A stretch of 57,577 nucleotides of DNA from Blautia sp. (GTDB lineage Bacteria; Bacillota; Clostridia; Lachnospirales; Lachnospiraceae), in NCBI GenBank assembly GCA_022769545.1, contig JALEJS010000010.1, positions 1 through 57,577 of the forward strand, in the 5' to 3' direction. A model generated the notes under the pieces. The model searched no databases, was not told the DNA's origin, and was given only the letters and a program-made list of their open reading frames with translations. Within the stretch, counting starts at the first letter, position 1. Each line of letters begins with the position of its first letter. Shown piece after piece: positions 1-7,521 of the stretch. The position numbers and the translations under genes were made by a program.

Positions 1-176
1 TCCAGTTCCGGCCGGAGCTTAGAGATGGATGAATAAGAATAAGATAGCATTAAGAATAAGTAACTTCCACACCTGATGTTTGGAGGTAGTAAGTTCCACA
101 TTGAGTTAGATAAGGGTGGAAGTAAGTTTTACAAATGAACCGGAAGGTGGAATTTTGGCCGATCTATAGCCCGGAC
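1..176. other. Left-edge non-coding stretch with short repeats
   Basis: I find no supportable gene here. The decamer TAAGAATAAG occurs at 34-43 and again at 51-60. Words containing TTCCACA and its complement TGTGGAA or GTGGAA alternate between about 63 and 152, and CTTCCAC at 65-71 can pair with GTGGAAG at 116-122. It could be the 3' region of a gene outside the window or a small repeat patch. Confidence 0.4.
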
Positions 177-205
177 TTGCATTTCTCACAGAACTATGGT
201 ACACT
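177..205 (+). promoter_or_regulatory. Sigma-A promoter of queT
   Basis: The -35 is TTGCAT (177-182) and the -10 is TACACT (200-205), with a 17-bp spacer and a TG extension just before the -10. Transcription would start near 212, about 27 bases ahead of the preQ1 aptamer. The assignment rests on sequence and position only. Confidence 0.6.
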
Positions 206-238
206 ATGAACCGTTGCAAGGCCCATAAAAATATAGGC

Positions 239-284
239 ACGTGTGTTCGAGACCTTCCACACGTAAAACAAAACTAAAGGAGAG
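239..284 (+). promoter_or_regulatory. preQ1-I riboswitch controlling queT translation
   Basis: A perfect 7-bp P1 stem (ACGTGTG 239-245 with CACACGT 258-264) encloses the loop TTCGAGACCTTC. An A-rich tail with AAAACAAAACTAAAGG follows. This is the layout of the small class I preQ1 aptamer, and the loop CC (253-254) can pair with GG (279-280) to close the H-type pseudoknot. Those same Gs belong to the ribosome binding site (AAAGGAGAG, 276-284) of the ATG at 293, so ligand binding should hide it and switch translation off. The downstream gene is a queuosine-precursor transporter, which supports the call. Confidence 0.87.
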
Positions 285-292
285 AACTGAAT

Positions 293-790
293 ATGAAAAA
301 CAAAAGTACCCTGTTTCTTGTGCAGGCGGCTGCCATCGGCGCTGTTTATGTCGTCCTGACACTTGTCTTTGCACCCTTAAGCTTCGGCGAGGTTCAGATT
401 CGCTTTTCGGAAGCACTGACGATTCTGCCCTTCTTTACACCGGCAGCAATCCCAGGACTGTTTGTGGGATGTATCATCGCCAACTTTTTCGGCGGCGCCA
501 TCCCGATCGATATCCTGTTCGGAAGCATTGCCACTTTGATTGGTGCATATTTTACCTACCGTCTTCGGAACAGCAGTAAATTTCTTGCACCGGTGCCTCC
601 GATCCTCGCCAACACGGTCATCGTACCTTTCGTGCTGTACTACGGATATGGAATCACACTTCCCATTCCGCTGATGATGCTCACAATAGGCATCGGAGAA
701 ATCCTCTCCTGCGGTGTGCTTGGCATGATTCTTCTCGGTGCACTTTCCAAATACGGAAGCCACATCTTCGGAAACAGGCAGGCTGTCTGA
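293..790 (+). CDS. queT: Queuosine precursor transporter QueT
   Basis: This 165-residue, almost entirely hydrophobic protein matches the QueT family, a small integral membrane component thought to be the substrate-specific (S) subunit of an ECF-type importer for preQ1 or a related queuosine precursor. About five to six membrane segments are visible, and the N-terminal third has the family pattern around SFGEVQIRFSEALTILPFF. An ECF energizing module must be encoded elsewhere. The ATG is placed by AAAGGAGAG eight bases upstream. Regulation by preQ1 is expected from the aptamer in the leader. The gene stands alone and is followed by a strong hairpin terminator facing sigF. Confidence 0.9.
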   Translation: MKNKSTLFLVQAAAIGAVYVVLTLVFAPLSFGEVQIRFSEALTILPFFTPAAIPGLFVGCIIANFFGGAIPIDILFGSIATLIGAYFTYRLRNSSKFLAPVPPILANTVIVPFVLYYGYGITLPIPLMMLTIGIGEILSCGVLGMILLGALSKYGSHIFGNRQAV

Positions 791-840
791 TAAACATTCA
801 AATTGAACGCACGGGAAAATCAGTATTTTCCCAAAACTCC

Positions 841-908
841 AAAAGGAGTGCGCGAACAGTGATGTGATACCTTCTTTTCACATCCTGCCTTGCGACACTC
901 CTTTTTTC
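841..908. terminator. Bidirectional terminator between queT and sigF
   Basis: AAAAGGAGTG (841-850) pairs perfectly with CACTCCTTTT (896-905), extended by CGCG with TGCG. An inner perfect 7-bp helix is formed by GATGTGA (861-867) and TCACATC (878-884). A run of six T follows on the plus strand and four T on the minus strand. The two genes converge, so it can serve both. Confidence 0.75.
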
Positions 909-940
909 TGTCTTTTCCTGTTCTTTTTTCTCAATCTTTT

Positions 941-1660
941 TCAGCAGTCAAAATTTCCTCTCAGTTTCTTCAGGATCCTCTTTTCCATGCGGGACACCTG
1001 TACCTGGGAAACTCCAAGCTTCCTGGCAATCTGGCTCTGCGTACAATCCTGAAAATAGCGCATGACCAGAAGCTTTCGTTCCTCCGTCTCCAGACTGTCC
1101 AGCATTTCTCCAAGAAACAGCCGGTCCAGCGCCTCCTCCTGCCCGTTTTTCTTCTCACACAGCCGGTCCATCAGAGATATGGCGTTCCCGTCCCCCTGAT
1201 AAATCGTTTTGTGAAGCGATTCCACTTCGACCGCCGAGTCCAGAGCCATCACCAGTTCCTCCGGAACCACCCCTATTTTGTCCGCGATTTCTTCAATGGT
1301 CGGCTCATGATCCAGGCTCTTTTCCAGACATTCGCGGGCAGCATAGGCCTTTGTGCAGATTTCTTTCATGGACCGGCTTACCTTTACCAGACCGTCATCC
1401 CGCAGAAACCGTTTGATTTCTCCGGCAATCATCGGTACCGCATATGTGGAAAATTTCACGTCATACCGTATATCAAAATGATCCACTGCCTTGATAAGAC
1501 CGATGCTTCCGATCTGAAACAGATCTTCCATAGGAATCCCACGCCCAAGAAACCGCTTTGCCACACTGTACACAAGGCCTGTATTCTCCTCAAACAAGGT
1601 ATCCCTTGCCGCTTTATCCCCCTGGTGTGCACGCCCGATCAGGGCCAGAGTGTGATCCAT
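941..1660 (-). CDS. sigF: RNA polymerase sigma-F factor (forespore)
   Basis: The 239-residue protein is a sigma-70 family factor with regions 2, 3 and 4. Region 2 has GIPMEDLFQIGSIGLIKAVD and KFSTYAVPMIAGEIKRFLRDD, and region 4 is a helix-turn-helix with SQIARKLGVSQVQVSRMEKRI. Length, sequence and position after spoIIAA and spoIIAB identify it as sigma F, the first forespore-specific sigma factor of sporulation. The ATG is preceded by AGGAGGT. The spoIIAB stop lies 11 bp upstream, so the three genes form the classic operon. No spoVA genes follow; transcription runs into a shared terminator with queT. Confidence 0.97.
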   Translation of the reverse strand: MDHTLALIGRAHQGDKAARDTLFEENTGLVYSVAKRFLGRGIPMEDLFQIGSIGLIKAVDHFDIRYDVKFSTYAVPMIAGEIKRFLRDDGLVKVSRSMKEICTKAYAARECLEKSLDHEPTIEEIADKIGVVPEELVMALDSAVEVESLHKTIYQGDGNAISLMDRLCEKKNGQEEALDRLFLGEMLDSLETEERKLLVMRYFQDCTQSQIARKLGVSQVQVSRMEKRILKKLRGNFDC

Positions 1661-1671
1661 AAAAAAAGCAG

Positions 1672-2097
1672 TTACCTCCTGATGATTTTTTTCATGCGTA
1701 CAACGGTTCCTTTTCCCACCGCCGACTCCACATCCAGCTCATCCATAAAGGCCTCCATAAAAGTAAATCCCATCCCGCTTCGATCCGCCTCCGGTTTCGT
1801 TGTATACATGGGTTCCATTGCCTTTTCCACATCCGGAATTCCTTTTCCGTGGTCACGGATTTCCACCAGCAGCACATTCTCCTGAAGCCGGCAGTTCATT
1901 TCGATCTTATGTATTTCTCCTTCATAACCGTGAATGATGCTGTTCGTCACCGCTTCCGATACGGCAGTTTTCACATCGGACACCTCTTCCAATGTGGGAT
2001 TCAGCTGCGTACAGAAAGCCGCAACCGCTACTCTGGCCAATCCTTCATTTACGGGCCGGCCGTCAAAAATCAGTTTCATTTCATTCGTATTTTCCAT
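1672..2097 (-). CDS. spoIIAB: Anti-sigma F factor / serine kinase SpoIIAB
   Basis: A GHKL-fold ATPase that binds and inhibits sigma F and phosphorylates SpoIIAA. The N box is EAVTNSIIHG, the G1 box is DHGKGI, and GMGFTFMEAF forms the G2 region. I start it at the ATG at 2097 (MENTNEMKL, 141 residues), where AGGGTGAG is well spaced. An 18-residue longer reading would lie inside spoIIAA without a ribosome binding site. The gene overlaps the end of spoIIAA by 17 bases, consistent with translational coupling of kinase and substrate. Confidence 0.96.
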   Translation of the reverse strand: MENTNEMKLIFDGRPVNEGLARVAVAAFCTQLNPTLEEVSDVKTAVSEAVTNSIIHGYEGEIHKIEMNCRLQENVLLVEIRDHGKGIPDVEKAMEPMYTTKPEADRSGMGFTFMEAFMDELDVESAVGKGTVVRMKKIIRR

Positions 2098-2440
2098 ACT
2101 TCTCACCCTTTCCGTTCTCAATGATTTCGGTGTCTCTCTCAATCTCAACATACCGATGTACGCCGGACAATCGCAATAGCTTTTCGATATACCGGCTCAC
2201 ATGAGTGGCAAGGATCGTATGCATCTTCATCCCCAGTGCCCGATACCGCCCCATGACCATTCCTATCCCGGAGCTGTCCATAAACTCCGTATCCGAAAAA
2301 TCAAATTCAATCACACGGACATACGTTTTTTCCATAATACGATCGGTTTCATGTCGGATATGATCCGAAACCGGATGATCCACTTCTTTTGGAAGCTTCA
2401 CAATCAATCTGGATCCCTCCAGCCTGATTTCTGTTCCCAT
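2081..2440 (-). CDS. spoIIAA: Anti-anti-sigma F factor SpoIIAA
   Basis: A 119-residue STAS-domain protein. The phosphorylatable serine lies in MDSSGIGM, the family hallmark. Unphosphorylated SpoIIAA displaces sigma F from SpoIIAB. It is first in the operon. About 60 bp upstream of the start on the minus strand there is TGAAT, resembling a sigma-H -10, next to TTCGAC, which is one base short of a Spo0A box half. These fit known control of spoIIA by sigma H and Spo0A, but the -35 (AGGTCT) is poor and the promoter is not secure. Confidence 0.95.
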   Translation of the reverse strand: MGTEIRLEGSRLIVKLPKEVDHPVSDHIRHETDRIMEKTYVRVIEFDFSDTEFMDSSGIGMVMGRYRALGMKMHTILATHVSRYIEKLLRLSGVHRYVEIERDTEIIENGKGEKYGKYE

Positions 2441-2561
2441 TACTGCTATGTTTCCCCCTTATTTGACATTTTATACTGTTTTTTCTCACAAAAGCTTCTT
2501 ATCGCCAGATTCAAGTCGAACGCATGTGAGACCTGGCGCGTGATTCCGGGTAGTTTACACG

Positions 2562-2599
2562 GACAAAAAAGGAGATGCACCATCGTGCATCCCCTGATC
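2562..2599 (-). terminator. Terminator of the folC/TPR operon
   Basis: On the minus strand GGGGATGCAC pairs with GTGCATCTCC (one wobble) around a GATG loop, followed directly by TTTTTTG. It lies about 20 bases after the stop of the zinc-ribbon/TPR gene, and the spoIIA promoter region begins beyond it. Confidence 0.85.
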
Positions 2600-2619
2600 T
2601 GAGGTTTCTCTTCTGTACT

Positions 2620-3912
2620 TTAATAATAATCGTTATAGCTGCCGTAACTGTCATAGCTGTCGTAACTGCTGTAGCTGTTATACGAATTCTCATAGCCGCC
2701 GTAGCTGTCATACTCATCCGAATCGTCATTTTCTCCGGAGTTTCCGGCATTGTTCTGTGCTGCCGCATCTCCCTGCTTTTTCAGTATGTACTCATTCACA
2801 TCCTTGTTCAGTGTCTCATATGTGCTCTGCATATTATCCGTGAGCAGTTCCGGATTGATCTTCTGGAATTCTACCACAGCATTTTCCATCTCATTCTTCT
2901 GTACCGCAATATAGGCGTTCAGCATCGCCTCGTAGCAGACTCTTCTGGCCTGCTCCTCCTGCAGCTGTTCTGCCTGTTCCTGCAGTGTGTTGTCTGACTG
3001 TTTTGCCTCGCTCTCCGCCTTCTGTGTCTCCCCGTCCCGGCTGGCCAGGGATTCACTGTACCGGACAATCTGCTCATTCGCCTCCCGGTAAATTCCCTGA
3101 CGGATGGACGGCACAACAAGGAGCCACAGTCCAAGCGCGCCCACTGCAATTCCGATGAGCAGCGTAAAAAATATCGGAAAACGGGACTGTTCTTTGTAGG
3201 TGACAGGATTCACAACCATTTCCCTGTCCGGACCTTCCTCTTCTTCGTTTCGGAAAAATCCTTTGTTCTGCTTTTCCAGGCGGGTAGCAACACCCGTCTG
3301 CTCGTCCACCTCTCTCAGGAAACGCAGCGTAGTCGTATTGGTCTTGTCTATGCGCGCAGCCTTTTTCAGAGTCCTTCTGGCCTTGCTCCATTCATGGTTC
3401 TTCATCTGAATCAAAGCCAGCAGATGATATCCTTTGATCAGCTTGGAATTCTGAGAGAGTATTTTTCGAAGCTGTATCGCTGCCATATCCTCATGTCCCT
3501 GCCGGCACATAATCAGCGAATGATTATATTTCCGGATGGTTTCATTGATTGCTTCCAGCTTGTTGGAATTTGCCCGCAGTTTATTGATATATTCCGATGC
3601 CAGATTATTATTCGGCATCAGATTTTCACTGATGACCCATTCCCCCAGTGCCGCAACCACCTCACCGGTCTCAAAATATACCAGTCCCAGAAGGTTTCTC
3701 GCACGGATATTGGCTTTATTATATGAAAGACTTTGTCTCAGACAGCTGATTGCACCTGACAGATCACGAATACTGGCTTTTTCCAATCCCTGATTGTAGT
3801 ACAGTTTAGACAGATAATCCAGCTTCTTCTGAATCATCACGTTACAGCCGCATCTGGGACAGTATTCAAGACCTGCATTTGGCAAATAAGCGCCACAGTT
3901 TATGCAGTTCAT
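2620..3912 (-). CDS. Zinc-ribbon, TPR-repeat single-pass membrane protein with Tyr-rich tail
   Basis: I recognise the architecture but not a named protein. Residues 3-23 hold a zinc ribbon (CINC and CPRCGC). About 30-210 are helical TPR-like repeats. About 246-268 form one membrane segment (FFTLLIGIAVGALGLWLLVV). About 275-380 are charged helix with coiled-coil character (KAESEAKQSD, EQAEQLQEEQARR). The last 30 residues (401-430) contain 11 tyrosines in YDSY/NSY-type repeats. The topology suggests a cytoplasmic zinc ribbon plus TPR and an extracytoplasmic C-terminus. It is the last gene of an operon with folC and a 50-codon gene; its AAGGAGA overlaps the stop of that small gene. The function is unknown, and a scaffold role in the envelope is a guess. 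Confidence 0.85.
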   Translation of the reverse strand: MNCINCGAYLPNAGLEYCPRCGCNVMIQKKLDYLSKLYYNQGLEKASIRDLSGAISCLRQSLSYNKANIRARNLLGLVYFETGEVVAALGEWVISENLMPNNNLASEYINKLRANSNKLEAINETIRKYNHSLIMCRQGHEDMAAIQLRKILSQNSKLIKGYHLLALIQMKNHEWSKARRTLKKAARIDKTNTTTLRFLREVDEQTGVATRLEKQNKGFFRNEEEEGPDREMVVNPVTYKEQSRFPIFFTLLIGIAVGALGLWLLVVPSIRQGIYREANEQIVRYSESLASRDGETQKAESEAKQSDNTLQEQAEQLQEEQARRVCYEAMLNAYIAVQKNEMENAVVEFQKINPELLTDNMQSTYETLNKDVNEYILKKQGDAAAQNNAGNSGENDDSDEYDSYGGYENSYNSYSSYDSYDSYGSYNDYY

Positions 3913-3922
3913 TCATTTCTCC

Positions 3923-4075
3923 TTATCTAATTCCCCGGTTCCCCTTCGTCTCTTTCAGCATCTCCTGAAGGATATCCAGAATATCCGTAAGTTCTCTGTC
4001 ATGAATGGCGCCTTCCACATCTGCCATTTCCTGACATGGTTCAAACTTTTTCAGTTCTTCTTCATAATCAATCAT
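3923..4075 (-). CDS. Small acidic protein, 50 residues, overlapping folC
   Basis: The folC stop and this gene's ATG interleave (CATGATTGA on the minus strand), so translation is probably coupled. The product begins MIDYEEELKKFEPCQEMADV and continues as an acidic amphipathic helix (HDRELTDILDILQEMLKE). The stop codon sits in front of the AAGGAGA that serves the next gene, so there is no wasted sequence between folC and the TPR gene. It has no signal peptide or membrane segment and no family I recognise. The clean reading frame, tight overlaps and protein-like composition make it more than a chance frame, though nothing here proves expression. Confidence 0.7.
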   Translation of the reverse strand: MIDYEEELKKFEPCQEMADVEGAIHDRELTDILDILQEMLKETKGNRGIR

Positions 4076-5375
4076 GATGCATTCTCCTAATCACAGCCTT
4101 GATCTCTCCCACAAGATAGAGAGATCCCACACAGAACAGCATGCCGTCATCACCCTTCACCTGAAGCGCCCTTGCAAATGCCGATGGTACATCCGGATAT
4201 TCCTCCACATCCGCACATCCCTGTCCGCGAAAGATTTCTGCAAGTGTTTCCGATGAAACCTTGCGGTAGCCTCCCACCTGTGTCACAATCACATGTTCCA
4301 GCTTCAGTCCCCGGCAGATATCCCCGATCATATCCCGATAGTCTTTATCATCCACCGCAGAAAACAGGATACTCACAGGGCAGTCCTTCTGGAAATGTGC
4401 CGCCGTCTCCACAAACCTGGCAACACCGTCTTCATTGTGCGCTCCGTCGACAATGACACCCGGAAGAACACTTTCCATTCTCCCCTGCCATCTGGTTTTC
4501 GCCAGTCCAAGACGGACCGCTTCCGTGGAGACAGGAATCCGGTCTCCCAGAACCTCTATGGTCTTCAGTGCAAGAGATGCGTTCATCACCTGGTATCTGG
4601 CAATAAACGGAATATGAAAAACCATTTTTCCATAGGTTTCTCCGGTCAGACAGAAGTCAATTCCCTGCCTGTCATTCCCGGTAATTTCCGCCTGCTGTGC
4701 CCGAACGGGATATGCCGGACTGTTTTTTTCTTCTGCATATTTCCGGATGACCGCCGCTGCCCGTTCATCGTTTGCGTCATAGATCACCGGAACATCCGGC
4801 ACGATGATTCCCGCCTTTTCCGCGGCAATCTCTTCCACTGTATTTCCAAGGTACTGCATGTGATCCAGACTGATGGACGTGATGACACACGCCACCGGAT
4901 TTTCGATGGCTGTAGTGGCATCCAGCCTTCCGCCCAGCCCTGTCTCAAGCGTCACAAAATCCACACCTTTTTCCGCAAAGATCACCATTCCCATGAGGAA
5001 CAGCATCTCAAAATAGGTAGGGTGATAATTTCCCTCTGCCGTCAGTTCCTCTGCAAGTGCCTTTACCTTTTCAAATGCAGCCAGAAATGTCTCATTGTCA
5101 ATATTCACTTCATTGATCTGAAAACGCTCATTGATCTCCACCAGATGCGGAGAAGTAAACAGGCCGCAGGAGTATCCGGCCTCCCGCAAAACAGAGGTGA
5201 GAAAGGCACAGGTACTGCCTTTCCCGTTTGTTCCTGCCACATGAATCACACGAAAATGCTCCTGAGGATTTCCCAGTCTTCTCAGACATTCTCTCGTATG
5301 CTCCAAAGAATTTTTCGTTGTGAATTTCGGTGTCTCATCTATATAGGCAACTGCCTGTTCGTATGTCATTTTCAT
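4068..5375 (-). CDS. folC: Bifunctional folylpolyglutamate synthase / dihydrofolate synthase
   Basis: A Mur-ligase-family enzyme of about 435 residues that adds glutamate to dihydropteroate or tetrahydrofolate using ATP. The P-loop is VAGTNGKGST, followed by the family motif GLFTSPHLVEINER. ETGLGGRLDATT and TSISLDHMQYLGN carry metal and substrate residues, and VDGAHNEDG starts the C-terminal domain. I use the ATG at 5375 because AGAGG is then six bases upstream; the ATG two codons earlier abuts the ribosome binding site. A promoter lies just upstream, and the gene leads an operon with the small overlapping gene and the TPR protein. Confidence 0.95.
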   Translation of the reverse strand: MKMTYEQAVAYIDETPKFTTKNSLEHTRECLRRLGNPQEHFRVIHVAGTNGKGSTCAFLTSVLREAGYSCGLFTSPHLVEINERFQINEVNIDNETFLAAFEKVKALAEELTAEGNYHPTYFEMLFLMGMVIFAEKGVDFVTLETGLGGRLDATTAIENPVACVITSISLDHMQYLGNTVEEIAAEKAGIIVPDVPVIYDANDERAAAVIRKYAEEKNSPAYPVRAQQAEITGNDRQGIDFCLTGETYGKMVFHIPFIARYQVMNASLALKTIEVLGDRIPVSTEAVRLGLAKTRWQGRMESVLPGVIVDGAHNEDGVARFVETAAHFQKDCPVSILFSAVDDKDYRDMIGDICRGLKLEHVIVTQVGGYRKVSSETLAEIFRGQGCADVEEYPDVPSAFARALQVKGDDGMLFCVGSLYLVGEIKAVIRRMHHD

Positions 5376-5395
5376 AGTCATCCTCTGTTGATATT

Positions 5396-5423
5396 ATTAT
5401 ATATGAGCAGGATAAGATGTCCA
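5396..5423 (-). promoter_or_regulatory. Promoter of the folC operon
   Basis: On the minus strand TGGACA (5418-5423) and TATAAT (5396-5401) are separated by 16 bp. This places the transcription start about 15 bases before the folC start codon. Confidence 0.55.
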
Positions 5424-5440
5424 GTCCCAATCGTAACATT

Positions 5441-7507
5441 TTATCCGACATTTTTTGTATCGTCCGGATTCTGATTTTCGGAAGGTTCCTCCACGGCATT
5501 CTCCAGTTTCCATTTGCTGTCCGGATTCAGTGCATAATAGGACCGGTCAAAGCTCTTGCTCAGAGCCTTTCTCGTGGAGCTGTTGCTTCTCTGATTCACA
5601 GAAAGCCTGTCGAAATCGGAAAGCTCCGTTCCCGTGATCATCAGTGTAGTGGTGTTCACATAAATGGTTTCATACCATTCTCCATTCAGCTTCACCTCAC
5701 TGGACGGGGTGAAATTTGTTCCTTTGATGACATATGTATTCTCCGCAGCGGAAATCTGCTGTACCGAATCCAGTGTCACATCGTAAAGTCCCAGTTTCAT
5801 CTTCGTCCGCTCAAACGGATTTACACCGTCCTCGTAGACATAACGGTTTCCATACAGAATATCGTACTGAAGAGTTTCCAGATCCACCTGGTAGTTTCTC
5901 GTATTCCGACGGGCCTGATGGTACCGGAAAATATTTCCTTCATGGATTCCAACCCGGTCCATCACCTCCGCAGCAATCTGATATGCCGCCAGATTTTCAT
6001 CCTTCTTCTCCAGTCCGAAATTATCCCAGATCACATATTCTGTCTGGAAAAGATATCGATTCTCCACATCTTCCACGGTTAACCCCATGGTCGGCAGATG
6101 GTCTCCATACATGACCAGAACCACATCTTCCGGATAATCCTCCAGTGCTTCTGTCAGTTCCCTGACAAAATCATCCATCTCATGAAGCTGATTCACATAA
6201 TATTCCCACTGATAGTTTTCCTCTTCGGTGGGGCAGCCTTTTACTGTAATTTCAGGTTCCTCCAGAACCGGCTCCTCCGGATAATCGCCATGTCCCTGTA
6301 CGGAAATCGTATAGATATAATCCTTTTCTTCCGTAGAATCCAGACATTTCAGAATCTCGTCGGTAAGAACCGAATCCTTCACCCAGCCAAGGGGGTTCTG
6401 CTGATCCTCTTCCGGCATATACTCCTCAGATGTAAATGTATCAAACCCAAGATTTGGGAAAATGGACTTTCTTCCATAGAAATTTGCCTCATTGTTGTGT
6501 ATGGCATGGGTGGAATATCCCAGCCCCTCCAGCACATACGGGGCGCTCTCACAGGTAGTCTCCTTCAAAATACTCTTATAGGGGTATTCTCCCGGCCCGA
6601 AGTAGTGCATGCTCATCCCGGTGATCGATTCAAATTCCGTATTTGCTGTTCCGGCTCCCACCGATGGAACCTTATAATAGCCGGAGGAATACTCTTTCAT
6701 CAGCTTCCGGAAATACGGGATCGGATCTTCCGACAGCTGCAGATAGTTTACCAGCTTCGGATCAAAAAAGGATTCCAGCTGGACAAAGATGATATTCGGA
6801 TATTCCTTATCCTTCGTCTCAGGAAGATTCTTCTCCGTGTTTTCAATCCGGCGGATCTCTTCTTCCGAATAATCTCTGGGGCAGCTGATCCCGGTATTAA
6901 ATATTGTGGTTGCAAGACAGTAGGGATATCCGTAATCCTCATACGCAAACGCAATATTCCCAAAATAATTGGACAGCACCCTCTTTTCCAGTGCCAGCTG
7001 CGTCACTGCACCGAACAGCAGAACACCCGCCAGAACCAGGGGGATATTGTACCGGTATCTGAGTTTTCCTCTATACCGCGGTCCTTTCACAAACAGTACC
7101 AGAAGTGCCAGCATTGCGATCACCGTCAGCACCACTGCCACCGTCGCAAGCGCCGGCGGAAGATACTTTTCGGCAATACTCATGGCATCTGCGAGCATAT
7201 ACAGATCCGGTCCCGTAAACGGTGTCACCCGCGCCGACAAGATGACACCATTTACAATTCCCAGGAACAGCCAGAAAGCCCCGATAAACACTCTCCAGAA
7301 ACAGCGTCTCCGAAACAGATAGGCAATCAGCATGGTCGTAAAAATCAGTCCTGCATTATATGCATACACCAAGGGACGCTCCGTCATGTAGGTCCATGCC
7401 TCCAGAAGAGAATGGCGACTGATCGCCTCGATGAAAAAATACAAAACCGCACACCCTGCTGCCTGCAGGATCAGTGATATCCGATTGATAAAGTTCCATT
7501 TTCTCAT
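5441..7507 (-). CDS. LTA synthase-like membrane sulfatase
   Basis: A 688-residue protein of the LtaS/phosphoglycerol transferase family. Five membrane segments occupy about residues 10-185. The extracellular alkaline-phosphatase-fold domain begins near NIIFVQLESFFDP. The probable nucleophile is the threonine of GAGTANTEFE (about residue 288), and metal ligands lie in VMYGDHLP. An extra C-terminal stretch after about 590 (SAAENTYVIKGTNFTPSSEVKLNG) looks like an IPT/TIG-type beta domain. The family moves glycerol phosphate or similar groups onto polymers or lipids at the outer membrane face; the exact substrate cannot be told. It starts 14 bases after the valS stop with AAGGAGC, so it is likely cotranscribed with valS under the T-box. 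Confidence 0.85.
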   Translation of the reverse strand: MRKWNFINRISLILQAAGCAVLYFFIEAISRHSLLEAWTYMTERPLVYAYNAGLIFTTMLIAYLFRRRCFWRVFIGAFWLFLGIVNGVILSARVTPFTGPDLYMLADAMSIAEKYLPPALATVAVVLTVIAMLALLVLFVKGPRYRGKLRYRYNIPLVLAGVLLFGAVTQLALEKRVLSNYFGNIAFAYEDYGYPYCLATTIFNTGISCPRDYSEEEIRRIENTEKNLPETKDKEYPNIIFVQLESFFDPKLVNYLQLSEDPIPYFRKLMKEYSSGYYKVPSVGAGTANTEFESITGMSMHYFGPGEYPYKSILKETTCESAPYVLEGLGYSTHAIHNNEANFYGRKSIFPNLGFDTFTSEEYMPEEDQQNPLGWVKDSVLTDEILKCLDSTEEKDYIYTISVQGHGDYPEEPVLEEPEITVKGCPTEEENYQWEYYVNQLHEMDDFVRELTEALEDYPEDVVLVMYGDHLPTMGLTVEDVENRYLFQTEYVIWDNFGLEKKDENLAAYQIAAEVMDRVGIHEGNIFRYHQARRNTRNYQVDLETLQYDILYGNRYVYEDGVNPFERTKMKLGLYDVTLDSVQQISAAENTYVIKGTNFTPSSEVKLNGEWYETIYVNTTTLMITGTELSDFDRLSVNQRSNSSTRKALSKSFDRSYYALNPDSKWKLENAVEEPSENQNPDDTKNVG

Positions 7508-7521
7508 TTTGCCGCTCCTTA

